A stretch of DNA of 64,000 nt from Mesorhizobium sp. M8A.F.Ca.ET.218.01.1.1 (GTDB lineage: Bacteria; Pseudomonadota; Alphaproteobacteria; Rhizobiales; Rhizobiaceae). The DNA lies in assembly GCF_004791165.1 (NCBI RefSeq), contig NZ_SRUZ01000002.1, forward strand, positions 62,001 through 126,000, written 5' to 3'. The first letter of the stretch is position 1, and each line of letters begins with the position of its first letter. This document shows positions 38,573 through 47,188 of the stretch, in pieces. The notes below the pieces were generated by a model. That model made no database searches. It saw only the letters and a program-made list of their open reading frames with translations, and was not told where the DNA came from. The position numbers were made by a program, and so were the translations under genes.

Positions 38573-39628
38573 ATGAGCGCTCATAGCGAAGAGGCCCCCG
38601 AATTGATAGAGGACCTGTTGATGGGGGCTGCGCCCACCTTGCTGGTCGCCGGCGCGGATGCGGCCGGCCAACGCCTGGACCAGTGGCTGGCGGCGGCCCT
38701 CGGCCCGGACATGTCACGCAGTCGCGTGCAGATGCTGATCAGGCAAGGCGCCGTCGTCATCGACGGCAAGCCGGTCGACGAAACCAAGCGCAAGATGAGC
38801 GCCGGCGAAAATGTGTCGGTGGCCATGCCGGAACCGGAGCCGGCGCAGCCACAGGGCGAGAACATCGCACTCGACGTGCTCTACGAAGACGACGAGTTGA
38901 TCGTCATCAACAAGCCTGCGGGGCTGGTCGTGCACCCCGGCGCCGGTAACTGGACCGGCACGCTGGTCAATGCGCTGATCCACCATTGCGGCGACAGCCT
39001 GTCTGGCATCGGCGGGGTACGCCGGCCGGGCATCGTCCATCGCCTCGACAAGGAGACAAGCGGCGTCATGGTGGTCGCCAAGACCGACCGCGCCCACAAG
39101 GCGCTGTCGGAGGCCTTCGCCGACCACGGCCTGACGGGCGACCTCGAACGAGCCTACCTTGCGCTGGTCTGGGGCATACCGCAGAGGCCGACTGGAACGA
39201 TCGACGCGCCGCTTGGCCGCGCCGCCGACCGGGTGCGCCGCGCTGTCGTGCCGGAGGGCCGCGACGACGCGCGCCACGCCGTCACCCGCTTTGCCGTGCA
39301 GGAGCGTTTCGGCGAGGACCAGCGGGAATTCGCCACCGCAAGCCTCGTCGAATGTCGGTTGGAAACCGGCCGCACCCACCAGATCCGCGTTCACATGGCC
39401 CATATCGGCCACCCCGTCATCGGCGACCCCGATTACGGCCTGGCGTTCCGTACCAAGGCCAACCGACTGCCGGAGCCCCTGAAAAGTCAGGTCAAGGCAT
39501 TTTCCCGGCAAGCTTTGCATGCCTGGCTCCTTGCATTTCGGCATCCCACCACCCATCTAACGATGAGGTTCGAGGCGCCGATACCGGGGGACATGGAGGA
39601 ACTCGTCGGCAGCTTTCGCAAACTCTGA
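38573..39628 (+). CDS. RluA-family 23S rRNA pseudouridine synthase (RluD-like)
   Basis: The 351-residue protein has an N-terminal S4 RNA-binding domain (about residues 30-90, QRLDQWLAAALGPDMSRSRVQMLIRQGAVVIDGKPV) and a catalytic domain with the RluA motif HRLDKETSGVMVVAKTD, whose Asp is the nucleophile, plus ECRLETGRTHQIRVHMAHIGHPVIGD. The architecture matches RluC/RluD, which modify 23S rRNA uridines. RluD (positions 1911/1915/1917) is the better guess from the S4 domain and VIVINKPAG-type core, but this is uncertain. It is divergent from the DUF6476 gene. Confidence 0.88.
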   Translation: MSAHSEEAPELIEDLLMGAAPTLLVAGADAAGQRLDQWLAAALGPDMSRSRVQMLIRQGAVVIDGKPVDETKRKMSAGENVSVAMPEPEPAQPQGENIALDVLYEDDELIVINKPAGLVVHPGAGNWTGTLVNALIHHCGDSLSGIGGVRRPGIVHRLDKETSGVMVVAKTDRAHKALSEAFADHGLTGDLERAYLALVWGIPQRPTGTIDAPLGRAADRVRRAVVPEGRDDARHAVTRFAVQERFGEDQREFATASLVECRLETGRTHQIRVHMAHIGHPVIGDPDYGLAFRTKANRLPEPLKSQVKAFSRQALHAWLLAFRHPTTHLTMRFEAPIPGDMEELVGSFRKL

Positions 39629-39734
39629 ACCTGCCATCAAAAAACCTGAGTGGCATTGTTCACTTCAACGTGACACACTGTTTCGTGTTGAACAAATGCC
39701 TGTCTTTTCTGGTTTTGTTCCTGTATAAGTTCTG

Positions 39735-39803
39735 ATGTCGCGGGCGAGCCTTTTGGTGCTCGCGTCACATGCCCGCCGTGTTTCGGGGGCATCACTCCAA
39801 TAG
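39735..39803 (+). other. rpoH leader with two hairpins and a 22-codon open frame
   Basis: The leader contains GCGAGC/GCTCGC and ATGCCC/GGGCAT stems. A 22-codon frame (MSRASLLVLASHARRVSGAS, two more codons) ends at 39803, just before the GAGAGGGGG ribosome binding site of rpoH. A TATAAG -10-like element lies at 39724. A control role is only a suggestion. Confidence 0.3.
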
Positions 39804-39818
39804 AGAGGGGGCGCTATC

Positions 39819-40730
39819 ATGGCCCAGTCATTACCCAGTATCGTTTCCGGCGAAGGCGGCCTCAGCCGCTATCTGGAAGAAATCCGCCGCTTTCCCATGC
39901 TGCAGCCGCAGGAAGAGTACATGCTCGCGAAGCGTTACGCCGAGCATGAAGACACCACGGCCGCGCACAAGCTCGTCACCAGCCATTTGCGGCTCGTCGC
40001 CAAGATCGCCATGGGCTATCGCGGCTACGGTCTGCCGATCGGCGAGGTGATCTCGGAAGGCAATGTCGGCCTGATGCAGGCCGTCAAGAAATTCGAACCC
40101 GAGCGTGGTTTCCGTCTCGCCACCTACGCCATGTGGTGGATCAAGGCCTCGATCCAGGAGTACATCCTGCGCTCGTGGAGCCTCGTCAAGATGGGCACGA
40201 CCGCCAACCAGAAGCGTCTGTTCTTCAATCTCCGCAAGGTGAAGGGCAAGATCCAGGCGCTGGACGACGGCGACTTGAAGCCCGACCAGATCGCCGAGAT
40301 CGCTACGAGGCTGAACGTTTCCGAGGCCGAAGTGGTGTCGATGAACCGCCGCCTGTCCGGCGACGCGTCCCTCAACGCGCCGATCCGGGCGACGGAAGGC
40401 GAGTCCGGCGAATGGCAGGACTGGCTGGTCGACGACCACGAAAGCCAGGAAGAGATGCTGATCGAGCAGGACGAGCTGGAAAACCGGCGCGGCATGCTGT
40501 CGGGCGCTCTGGCCGTGCTCAACGATCGCGAGCGGCGCATCTTCGAGGCGCGTCGCCTCGCCGAGGAGCCGCTCACTCTGGAAGAACTGTCGGCCGAGTT
40601 CGATATCAGCCGCGAGCGCGTTCGCCAGATCGAGGTGCGCGCCTTCGAGAAGGTGCAGGATGCCGTCAAGGCCGCCGCCAAGCGCCAGATGCAGGCGCTG
40701 CGTACCATCGAGGCACAGCCGGCGGCTTAA
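39819..40730 (+). CDS. rpoH: RNA polymerase heat-shock sigma factor RpoH
   Basis: The 303-residue sigma-70-family protein has region 2 (about residues 45-120: LVTSHLRLVAKIAMGYRGYGLPIGEVISEGNVGLMQAVKKFEPERGFRLATYAMWWIKASIQEYILRSWSLVK), the RpoH box TTANQKRLFFNLRKVK, and region 4 (about 225-290, LNDRERRIFEARRLAEEPLTLEELSAEFDISRERVRQIE). The missing long N-terminal region separates it from RpoD. It directs heat-shock gene transcription. The ribosome binding site is GAGAGGGGG. Rhizobia often carry two rpoH genes; which one this is cannot be told. Confidence 0.95.
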   Translation: MAQSLPSIVSGEGGLSRYLEEIRRFPMLQPQEEYMLAKRYAEHEDTTAAHKLVTSHLRLVAKIAMGYRGYGLPIGEVISEGNVGLMQAVKKFEPERGFRLATYAMWWIKASIQEYILRSWSLVKMGTTANQKRLFFNLRKVKGKIQALDDGDLKPDQIAEIATRLNVSEAEVVSMNRRLSGDASLNAPIRATEGESGEWQDWLVDDHESQEEMLIEQDELENRRGMLSGALAVLNDRERRIFEARRLAEEPLTLEELSAEFDISRERVRQIEVRAFEKVQDAVKAAAKRQMQALRTIEAQPAA

Positions 40731-40809
40731 AGCCGGGATCAGCCAGGAATATCAAGGCGGCGTCAGGAAACTGGCGCCGCTTTTTTGTTTGGCGAAGCCG
40801 ACGACACAG

Positions 40810-40982
40810 CCCTTTCTCCCCGTCACTCTACGGGGAGAAATGTCCGGCAGGACAATGAGGGGCGGCACCGAGATTGCGCGATTGCCACCGGCGCAGCAAC
40901 TGCCAAACATCATCGCCAAACGTCGGCGCCGCCCCTCATCCGGCTGCCGCCACCTTCTCCCGTATACTAACGGGGAGAAGGG
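40810..40982. repeat. Composite inverted repeat with hairpin ends
   Basis: Each end is itself a hairpin (TTTCTCCCCGT with ACGGGGAGAAA at 40814-40840; a similar one at 40954-40981). Inside, GAGGGGCGGC and GCCGCCCCTC form a second inverted pair. It resembles a repeat family frequent between Mesorhizobium genes and fills the convergent gap between rpoH and the MBL-fold gene. Confidence 0.75.
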
Positions 40983-40990
40983 ACCGACCC

Positions 40991-41863
40991 TCACAACCCG
41001 TCCAGTGGAAATTTGAGGTACCGCCGGCCATTGGCTTCCGGTTCCGGCAGCCGGCCGCCATTCATGTTGACCTGCAGCGCATGCAGGATCAGCCGCGGCA
41101 TCGGCAATGTGCGGTCGCGCGCCTCGCGTAGCGCCACGAACTCGGCCTCGGTGCGCGCGGCGACAAGATGGGTGTTGGTGGATTTCTGTATCGCCACGGT
41201 GCTTTCCCACAAGGGCTCGCGGCCACCGGGCTGATAGTCATGGCCGACGAAGACACGCGTCTCGTCGGGCAACGCCAGGATGTCCTGGATCGAGCGCCAG
41301 AGCCGTGCGGCGCTGCCGCCGGGGAAATCCGCCCTCGCCGTGCCGCTGTCGGGCATGAACATCGTGTCATGCACGAAGGCCGCATCCCCCACCACATAGG
41401 TGATCGACGCCAGCGTATGTCCTGGCGAGAACAGCACCTTGACCGGAAGGGTTCCGATCCGGAACGTCTCGCCCTCGGCGAACAACCTGTCCCACTGCGT
41501 GCCGTCGGCGCGAAAATCGGGCCAGTTGTAGATGACCTTCCACAGGGCCTGGACGTCGACGATCCTGTCGCCGATCGCCATCGGCGCTCCGGTCTTCTGT
41601 TTGAGGTAATGCGCCGCCGAGATATGGTCGGCGTGCGGGTGGGTGTCGAGGATCCATTCGAGCTCCAGCCCGTTCTCCCCGACGAAACCGAGCAGGGCAT
41701 CCGCGCTCCTCGTACCGGTTGCGCCGGATCTCTCGTCGAAATCCAGGATCGGATCGATGATGGCACATCGCTTCGTCGCCGGGTCCGTGACGACATACTG
41801 AATGGCCCCGGTCGGCTTGTCATAGAAGCCGCTGACCAAAGGCCTGGCCAAAGCTACATCCAC
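40991..41863 (-). CDS. MBL-fold metallohydrolase (ETHE1/Blh-type)
   Basis: The 290-residue protein has the metallo-beta-lactamase metal motif THPHADH, later ligands in FSPGHTLASITYVVGDAAFVHDTMF and GHDYQPGG, and a polar C-terminal region. The layout resembles persulfide dioxygenases (ETHE1) and Blh-type enzymes that protect against sulfide-derived persulfides, but lactonase-like activities cannot be excluded. The GTG at 41863 is preferred because GAGGGAG lies six bases upstream; the frame stays open to a GTG at 41908. It precedes a peroxiredoxin gene in the opposite transcriptional order. Confidence 0.82.
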   Translation of the reverse strand: MDVALARPLVSGFYDKPTGAIQYVVTDPATKRCAIIDPILDFDERSGATGTRSADALLGFVGENGLELEWILDTHPHADHISAAHYLKQKTGAPMAIGDRIVDVQALWKVIYNWPDFRADGTQWDRLFAEGETFRIGTLPVKVLFSPGHTLASITYVVGDAAFVHDTMFMPDSGTARADFPGGSAARLWRSIQDILALPDETRVFVGHDYQPGGREPLWESTVAIQKSTNTHLVAARTEAEFVALREARDRTLPMPRLILHALQVNMNGGRLPEPEANGRRYLKFPLDGL

Positions 41864-42008
41864 GTCCGGCTCCCTCACCCCACGGCCGGCAGGAACGATT
41901 TTCTCCACCGGAACCCATTGCGGGCATGGTTGTCCGCTCCCGCGGGCCAGTCAAGCATGACTTGGCTCGCAGAAGCGGAAAACCAAAAACGGTTGCGACG
42001 CTTTGGCT

Positions 42009-42668
42009 TCAGGCGGAAGGCTGTTTGGTCTTCCTGAGATAAGGCAGGATGGTCTCGTAGGCGCCGAAGCGCTTGATCGCATCCTCGTTGGAAACGGCGG
42101 CGGTGATGATGACGTCCTCGCCCTGCTTCCAGTTCGCCGGCGTCGCCACCTGGTGCTTGGCTGTGAGCTGCATGGAATCGACCGCGCGCAGGATCTCGTC
42201 GAAGTTGCGCCCTGTCGTCATCGGATAGGTCAGCACCAGCTTGATCTTCTTGTCCGGTCCAATGACGTAGACCGAGCGCACGGTGGCGTTGTCGGCGGGC
42301 GTGCGGCCTTCCGAGGTCTCGCCGGCGCCGCCTGGCAGCATGTCATAGAGCTTGGCGACCTTGAGGTCCTTGTCGCCGATCAGCGGATAATGCACCGAAT
42401 GGCCGGTGGCCGTCTTGATGTCGTCCTGCCATTTGCCGTGGCTTTCGACCGGGTCGACCGAGATGCCGATGATCTTGACGTTGCGCTTCTTGAACTCGCC
42501 CTCGAGACCCGCCATCGTACCAAGCTCGGTCGTGCAGACCGGCGTGAAATTCTTCGGATGGCTGAACAGGATCGCCCAGCCGTCGCCGATCCAGTCATGG
42601 AATTTGATGGCTCCCTGCGTGGTTTCTGCGGTGAAGTCCGGCGCAATGTCGTTGATACGAAGACTCAT
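42009..42668 (-). CDS. 1-Cys peroxiredoxin (Prx6 type)
   Basis: The 219-residue thioredoxin-fold protein has the peroxidatic motif FTPVCTTELG with Cys45, and no other cysteine is visible, which defines the 1-Cys mechanism. The Prx6-type C-terminal segments (LTYPMTTGRNFDEILRAVDSMQLT and WKQGEDVII) are present. It reduces peroxides using an external thiol donor in the cytoplasm. It stands alone between the MBL-fold gene and zapA. Confidence 0.93.
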   Translation of the reverse strand: MSLRINDIAPDFTAETTQGAIKFHDWIGDGWAILFSHPKNFTPVCTTELGTMAGLEGEFKKRNVKIIGISVDPVESHGKWQDDIKTATGHSVHYPLIGDKDLKVAKLYDMLPGGAGETSEGRTPADNATVRSVYVIGPDKKIKLVLTYPMTTGRNFDEILRAVDSMQLTAKHQVATPANWKQGEDVIITAAVSNEDAIKRFGAYETILPYLRKTKQPSA

Positions 42669-42882
42669 GACCTATCCCTACCCCTTGTGAAATGTAGCCG
42701 GTATTCTTTTCGCCGGCCGGTGCCGGCGCCCGATCGTAGCACCGCAGCGTGACTGATTAAACGCTGGAGATGACGGCTATTCAGCCGGCGGGCAAAAATT
42801 TTTCCGTGTCCGCGGATCGGGCGCGAAAAATAAGGCGCGACATCGGGCATGAGACAAACGCCAGGGATCGGCGAGGCGCGCC

Positions 42883-43248
42883 TCAGGCCTTGGTGATCGC
42901 CAGCGACGTCGCCAGATCTTCCATCCGCTGCGCCAGGGCGCCAAGCGCGCTGGTCAGCACGCTGTCACTCTTGTCGGCCTTGGTCAGCGCCTCGTCGCGC
43001 GTCTTGCGCAAGGTCAGCACTTCGCTCTCCATGCCCTTGACGCGCTTCTGCAGTTCGGAAAGCTCGTCCATCACCATGATGCCGGCCATGACGGTCAGCC
43101 GCTGGTCGCCGATCTCGCCAAAGGAATCCTTCAGATGCGAGACATAGCGGTCGAAGCGTTCGGCGAGATCGACCAGATGCTCTTCCTGGCCCTCGTCGCA
43201 GGCCATGCGGTACTGCTTGCCGTCGATTGAAACCGTGACCTGTGCCAT
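42883..43248 (-). CDS. zapA: Cell division protein ZapA
   Basis: The 121-residue protein has the ZapA N-terminal domain (QVTVSIDGKQYRMACDEGQEEHLVDLAERFD), then a helical region for dimerisation and FtsZ bundling (IGDQRLTVMAGIMVMDELSELQKRVKG). It stabilises the Z ring. It is 11 bases after the DUF4164 gene, which encodes a coiled-coil partner-like protein, as in many Rhizobiales. I looked for a 6S RNA beside it and could not identify one. Confidence 0.9.
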   Translation of the reverse strand: MAQVTVSIDGKQYRMACDEGQEEHLVDLAERFDRYVSHLKDSFGEIGDQRLTVMAGIMVMDELSELQKRVKGMESEVLTLRKTRDEALTKADKSDSVLTSALGALAQRMEDLATSLAITKA

Positions 43249-43259
43249 CGGGCCAGCTC

Positions 43260-43532
43260 CTATCTGTCCAACACGGCGCGGATGGTTTCCATCGCGGTCA
43301 CCAGCCGTCGCGAGACTTCCTTGTTGGCGTCTTCCAGCCGTTCGGCGCGCGCTTCGGAATTGTCGAGCTCCTGCGCCAGCCGGGAGCGATCGGCATTCAT
43401 CCGCTGCACTTCGGCCTCGGCTTCCGAATAGTCTCGTTCATGCTCGAGCTTGGCCGCGACGGCATTTTCCAGCCCCTCGATGGCCTTGCTCAGCCTGGCG
43501 ATTACTTCCTTGAGCGTGGTTTCCCCGGTCAT
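43260..43532 (-). CDS. DUF4164 coiled-coil protein
   Basis: The 90-residue, almost entirely helical protein has heptad-like spacing (EVIARLSKAIEGLENAVAAKLEHERDYSEAEAEVQRMNADRSRLAQELDNSEARAERLED). This is the DUF4164 pattern. Position just upstream of zapA suggests a divisome role similar to ZapB, but the function is not established. It is divergent from tkt. Confidence 0.82.
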   Translation of the reverse strand: MTGETTLKEVIARLSKAIEGLENAVAAKLEHERDYSEAEAEVQRMNADRSRLAQELDNSEARAERLEDANKEVSRRLVTAMETIRAVLDR

Positions 43533-43709
43533 GGCCTTCGTCCTGTGCCCTGCCCATCACCGAATCGTTCGCGTTCAGAACGCGTTATGTCAGAAACATT
43601 AGGCACCGGGTGAAGGCAACGTCAACAAAGCTCTCGCGACTGTCCCCCGCTAACGCTAATGTAGGCCCGCCGACGGCATCACAAGACCGGCAAATCTGCA
43701 CCCGATTTG

Positions 43710-43737
43710 TTGACTAAAAGCCCGCGCCTGCTATGTG
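43710..43737 (+). promoter_or_regulatory. Likely housekeeping promoter of tkt
   Basis: TTGACT (43710-43715), 16 bases and TATGTG (43732-43737) resemble a sigma-70 promoter, 57 bases before the tkt start. Confidence 0.5.
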
Positions 43738-43794
43738 TCGCGCACCCTTTTCAAGGGCTCTCCCAAGCCCTCAAACCCCCACCTCGGAGGAACC

Positions 43795-45786
43795 ATGACG
43801 TCGCGTGAACAACATGACCGGATGGCCAATGCGATCCGTTTTCTCTCCATGGACGCCGTCGAGAAGGCGAATTCCGGCCATCCCGGCCTGCCCATGGGCT
43901 GCGCCGACATCGCCACGGTGCTGTTCACCCGCTTCCTGAAATACGACCCCAAGGCCCCGCACTGGGCCGACCGTGACCGCTTCATCCTGTCGGCCGGCCA
44001 TGGCTCGATGCTGCTCTACTCGTTGCTGCATCTGACAGGCTACGAAGACATGACCATCGACCAGATCAAGCACTTCCGCCAGTTGGGTTCGAAAACGGCG
44101 GGCCATCCCGAATACGGCCATGCCACCGGCATCGAGACCACGACCGGCCCGCTCGGCCAGGGCCTCGCCAATTCGGTCGGCTTCGCGCTCGGCGAGCGCA
44201 TCATGAACGCCGCCTTCGGCAATGACCTCGTCGACCACTACACCTATGTGCTGGCCGGCGACGGCTGCCTGATGGAAGGTGTGTCCCAGGAAGCCATCGC
44301 GCTTGCCGGTCACCTCAAGCTCAACAAGCTGATCGTCTTCTGGGACAACAACAACATCTCGATCGATGGCCCGGTATCGCTCGCCGACAACACCGACCAG
44401 GTCGCCCGCTTCCAGGCCTCCGGCTGGAACGCCAGCCATATCGACGGCACCGATCCGGAAGCGATCGCCTATGCCATCGAAGCTGCCCGCCATTCCGACA
44501 AGCCGACGATGATCGCCTGCAAGACGACCATCGGCTTCGGCGCCCCGACCAAGGCCGGCACCAACAAGGCGCACGGTTCACCGCTCGGCGCCGACGAGAT
44601 CGCGGGCGCGCGCAAGTTCTTCAACTGGGACTCGCCGCCCTTCGAGATTCCGGCTGACATCCTCGACGCCTGGCGCACCGCCGGCAAGGCCGGCGCCAAG
44701 CCGCGCACCGACTGGGAAGGCCGCCTGGCCAAGGCCGATCCGAAGCTGAAGGCCGAATTCGAGCGCCGCCTCGCCGGCAAGCTGCCAGGCAATTTCGACG
44801 CCGTCATCGCCGACTACAAGAAGAAGCTCTCGGCCGACAAGCCGAAGGTCGCCACCCGCAAATCGTCGGAAATGGCGCTCGAAGTGATCAATGGCGCGGT
44901 GCCGGAGACCATCGGCGGCTCGGCGGATCTGACCGGCTCCAACAACACCAAGACCAGCCAGACCAAGAACATCACGCCGGACGACTACGGCCAGCGCTAT
45001 GTCCACTACGGCATCCGCGAGCATGGCATGGCTGCCGCGATCAACGGCTTGACGCTGCATGGCGGTCTCATCGCCTATGGCGGCACCTTCATGTGCTTCT
45101 CCGACTATGCCCGCCCCTCGATGCGGCTTGCCTCGCTTATGGGCATTCGCTCGATCTTCGTCATGACCCATGATTCCATTGGTCTGGGCGAAGACGGCCC
45201 GACCCACCAGCCGGTCGAGCACCTGGCGGCCCTGCGCGCCATCCCGAACCACAATGTGTTCCGTCCGGCCGACGCCGTGGAAACCGCCGAATGCTGGCAG
45301 ATCGCGCTCGAATCCGAAAAGACGCCGTCGACCCTGGCGCTGACCCGGCAGAACCTGCCGACCGTCCGCACCGAGTTCACCGAAAAGAACCTGAGCAGCC
45401 AGGGCGCCTATGAACTCGCCGCCGCCAGCGGTGAAGCCGCGGTGACGATCTTCGCCTCCGGCTCCGAGGTTGAGATCGCGCTCGGCGCCCGCGACCTTCT
45501 GGAAAAGCATGGCCACCCGACCCGTGTCGTCTCGGTGCCCTGCTTCGAACTGTTCGACAAGCAGAGCGACGCCTATCGCAAGAAGACCATTGGCGACGCG
45601 CCGATCAAGATGGCGATCGAGGCCGGCATCCGCCAGGGCTGGGACCATCTCATCGGCTCCGATGGCATCTTCATCGGCATGACCGGCTTCGGCGCCTCCG
45701 GCACCATCGAGCAGCTCTATCCGCATTTCGGCATCACCGCCGATGCGGCTGCCAAGGCCGCTGAAGCCCGCCTTCACGGCAAGTGA
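43795..45786 (+). CDS. tkt: Transketolase
   Basis: The 663-residue protein has the thiamine diphosphate domain ([41 protein letters not shown]), the pyrimidine domain ([38 protein letters not shown]) and the C-terminal domain. It transfers two-carbon units in the pentose phosphate pathway. GGAGGAACC precedes the ATG at 43795. It is first of the tkt, gap, (antiporter), pgk, fba series, a usual clustering of sugar-phosphate genes in Rhizobiales. Confidence 0.96.
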   Translation: MTSREQHDRMANAIRFLSMDAVEKANSGHPGLPMGCADIATVLFTRFLKYDPKAPHWADRDRFILSAGHGSMLLYSLLHLTGYEDMTIDQIKHFRQLGSKTAGHPEYGHATGIETTTGPLGQGLANSVGFALGERIMNAAFGNDLVDHYTYVLAGDGCLMEGVSQEAIALAGHLKLNKLIVFWDNNNISIDGPVSLADNTDQVARFQASGWNASHIDGTDPEAIAYAIEAARHSDKPTMIACKTTIGFGAPTKAGTNKAHGSPLGADEIAGARKFFNWDSPPFEIPADILDAWRTAGKAGAKPRTDWEGRLAKADPKLKAEFERRLAGKLPGNFDAVIADYKKKLSADKPKVATRKSSEMALEVINGAVPETIGGSADLTGSNNTKTSQTKNITPDDYGQRYVHYGIREHGMAAAINGLTLHGGLIAYGGTFMCFSDYARPSMRLASLMGIRSIFVMTHDSIGLGEDGPTHQPVEHLAALRAIPNHNVFRPADAVETAECWQIALESEKTPSTLALTRQNLPTVRTEFTEKNLSSQGAYELAAASGEAAVTIFASGSEVEIALGARDLLEKHGHPTRVVSVPCFELFDKQSDAYRKKTIGDAPIKMAIEAGIRQGWDHLIGSDGIFIGMTGFGASGTIEQLYPHFGITADAAAKAAEARLHGK

Positions 45787-45793
45787 GGCCCGG

Positions 45794-45840
45794 GCAGGTC
45801 GCCCAAAATTGCATCGCGGCGTTGGGAACGACATGCACCA
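45794..45840. repeat. Decayed copy of the 31564 palindromic repeat
   Basis: GCAGGTCGCCCAAAATTG and GTTGGGAACGACATGCACCA match the 31564-31608 element with a few mismatches, and AAACAAA follows as in that copy. It lies in the tkt-gap gap. Confidence 0.6.
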
Positions 45841-45991
45841 AACAAAATCCGGCGAGATCGCGTGAAAAGCGGTTTCGCCGAACTGGCCTAACCTAATCGA
45901 TTTAAATCTGGCCCGCTGCGGCTGGATTCTTCGCCCGTCCGCCGCTATGAAGCTGCGGACCAATCGCCTTCCAGCTCCCAGGGAGAGAATA

Positions 45992-47002
45992 ATGACCGTC
46001 AGAGTTGCCATCAACGGATTTGGCCGCATCGGCCGCAACATCCTGCGCGCCATCCATGAGTCCGGCCGCAAGGACATCGAGGTCGTCGCCGTCAATGATC
46101 TCGGCCCGGTCGAGACCAATGCCCACCTGCTGCGCTTTGACAGCGTGCACGGCCGCTTCCCCCATGAAGTGTCGGTCGACGGCGACCAGATCACCGTCGG
46201 CAAGGAGAAGTTCAAGGTCACGGCGATCAAGGACCCGACACAGTTGCCGTGGAAGGAACTCGGCGTCGACATCGCGCTCGAATGCACCGGCATCTTCACC
46301 GCCCGCGACAAGGCCGCCGCGCACCTGACCGCCGGCGCCAAGCGCGTGCTGGTCTCGGCTCCCGCCGACGGCGCCGACCTCACCGTCGTCTACGGCATCA
46401 ATCACGACAAGCTGACCAAGGACCACATCGTCATCTCGAATGCGTCCTGCACCACCAACTGCCTGGCGCCGCTTGCGGCCGTCCTGCATGAAACGGTCGG
46501 CATCGAAAAGGGCATGATGACGACGATCCATTCCTATACGGGCGACCAGCCGACGCTGGACACCATGCACAAGGATCTCTACCGCGCCCGCGCCGCCGCC
46601 CTGTCGCAGATCCCGACCTCGACCGGTGCCGCCAAGGCGATCGGCCTCGTGCTGCCCGATCTCAAGGGCAAGCTCGACGGGATCTCGATCCGCGTGCCGA
46701 CGCCGAATGTCTCGGTCGTCGACTTCAAGTTCATCGCCAAGCGCGCGACCACGGTCCAGGAAATCAACGAAGCGGTCATCGCCGCCTCCAACGGCAAGCT
46801 GAAGGGCATCCTCGGCGTTACCCATCACCCGAACGTGTCGATCGACTTCAACCACGATCCGCGCTCCTCGATCATGGCGCTCGACCAGACCAAGGTGATG
46901 GACGGCAACTTCGTTTCGGTGCTGTCGTGGTACGACAATGAATGGGGCTTCTCCAACCGCATGAGCGACACCGCCGTGGCTTTCGGCAAGACCATCGCCT
47001 GA
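45992..47002 (+). CDS. gap: Glyceraldehyde-3-phosphate dehydrogenase
   Basis: The 336-residue protein has the NAD-binding start [18 protein letters not shown], the catalytic Cys in [13 protein letters not shown], the substrate-site [11 protein letters not shown] and C-terminal [13 protein letters not shown]. It interconverts glyceraldehyde 3-phosphate and 1,3-bisphosphoglycerate. The ATG at 45992 has GGGAGAG upstream. The NAD-type motif suggests glycolytic use, though the direction of flux in a rhizobial cell may be gluconeogenic. A strong terminator follows. Confidence 0.96.
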   Translation: MTVRVAINGFGRIGRNILRAIHESGRKDIEVVAVNDLGPVETNAHLLRFDSVHGRFPHEVSVDGDQITVGKEKFKVTAIKDPTQLPWKELGVDIALECTGIFTARDKAAAHLTAGAKRVLVSAPADGADLTVVYGINHDKLTKDHIVISNASCTTNCLAPLAAVLHETVGIEKGMMTTIHSYTGDQPTLDTMHKDLYRARAAALSQIPTSTGAAKAIGLVLPDLKGKLDGISIRVPTPNVSVVDFKFIAKRATTVQEINEAVIAASNGKLKGILGVTHHPNVSIDFNHDPRSSIMALDQTKVMDGNFVSVLSWYDNEWGFSNRMSDTAVAFGKTIA

Positions 47003-47027
47003 TCGAGGATCTGTCTTCCCGACACTC

Positions 47028-47060
47028 GAAACGCCCGGCTTCGTCCGGGCGTTTTCGTTT
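47028..47060 (+). terminator. Rho-independent terminator after gap
   Basis: ACGCCCGG (47031-47038) pairs with CCGGGCGT (47045-47052); outer CGAA/TTCG pairs and T-rich sequence follow. Confidence 0.88.
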
Positions 47061-47188
47061 GCCGGAGCAGCAACGCGAAAATCGGCGGCGCGGGGCAAAA
47101 AACCACCCTCCCGCCTTGCACTGGTCACGCCTTCGCCCCACTCTCCCGTAAAGCCAGCAAGCAGAGGAATTCGAGGGGCAAATCACGG

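Noticed and set aside
42669..42882. 6S RNA downstream of zapA
   Set aside because: 6S RNA often neighbours zapA, but I could not find the long central-bubble hairpin in this gap or in the 43533-43794 gap; a covariance-model search would decide.
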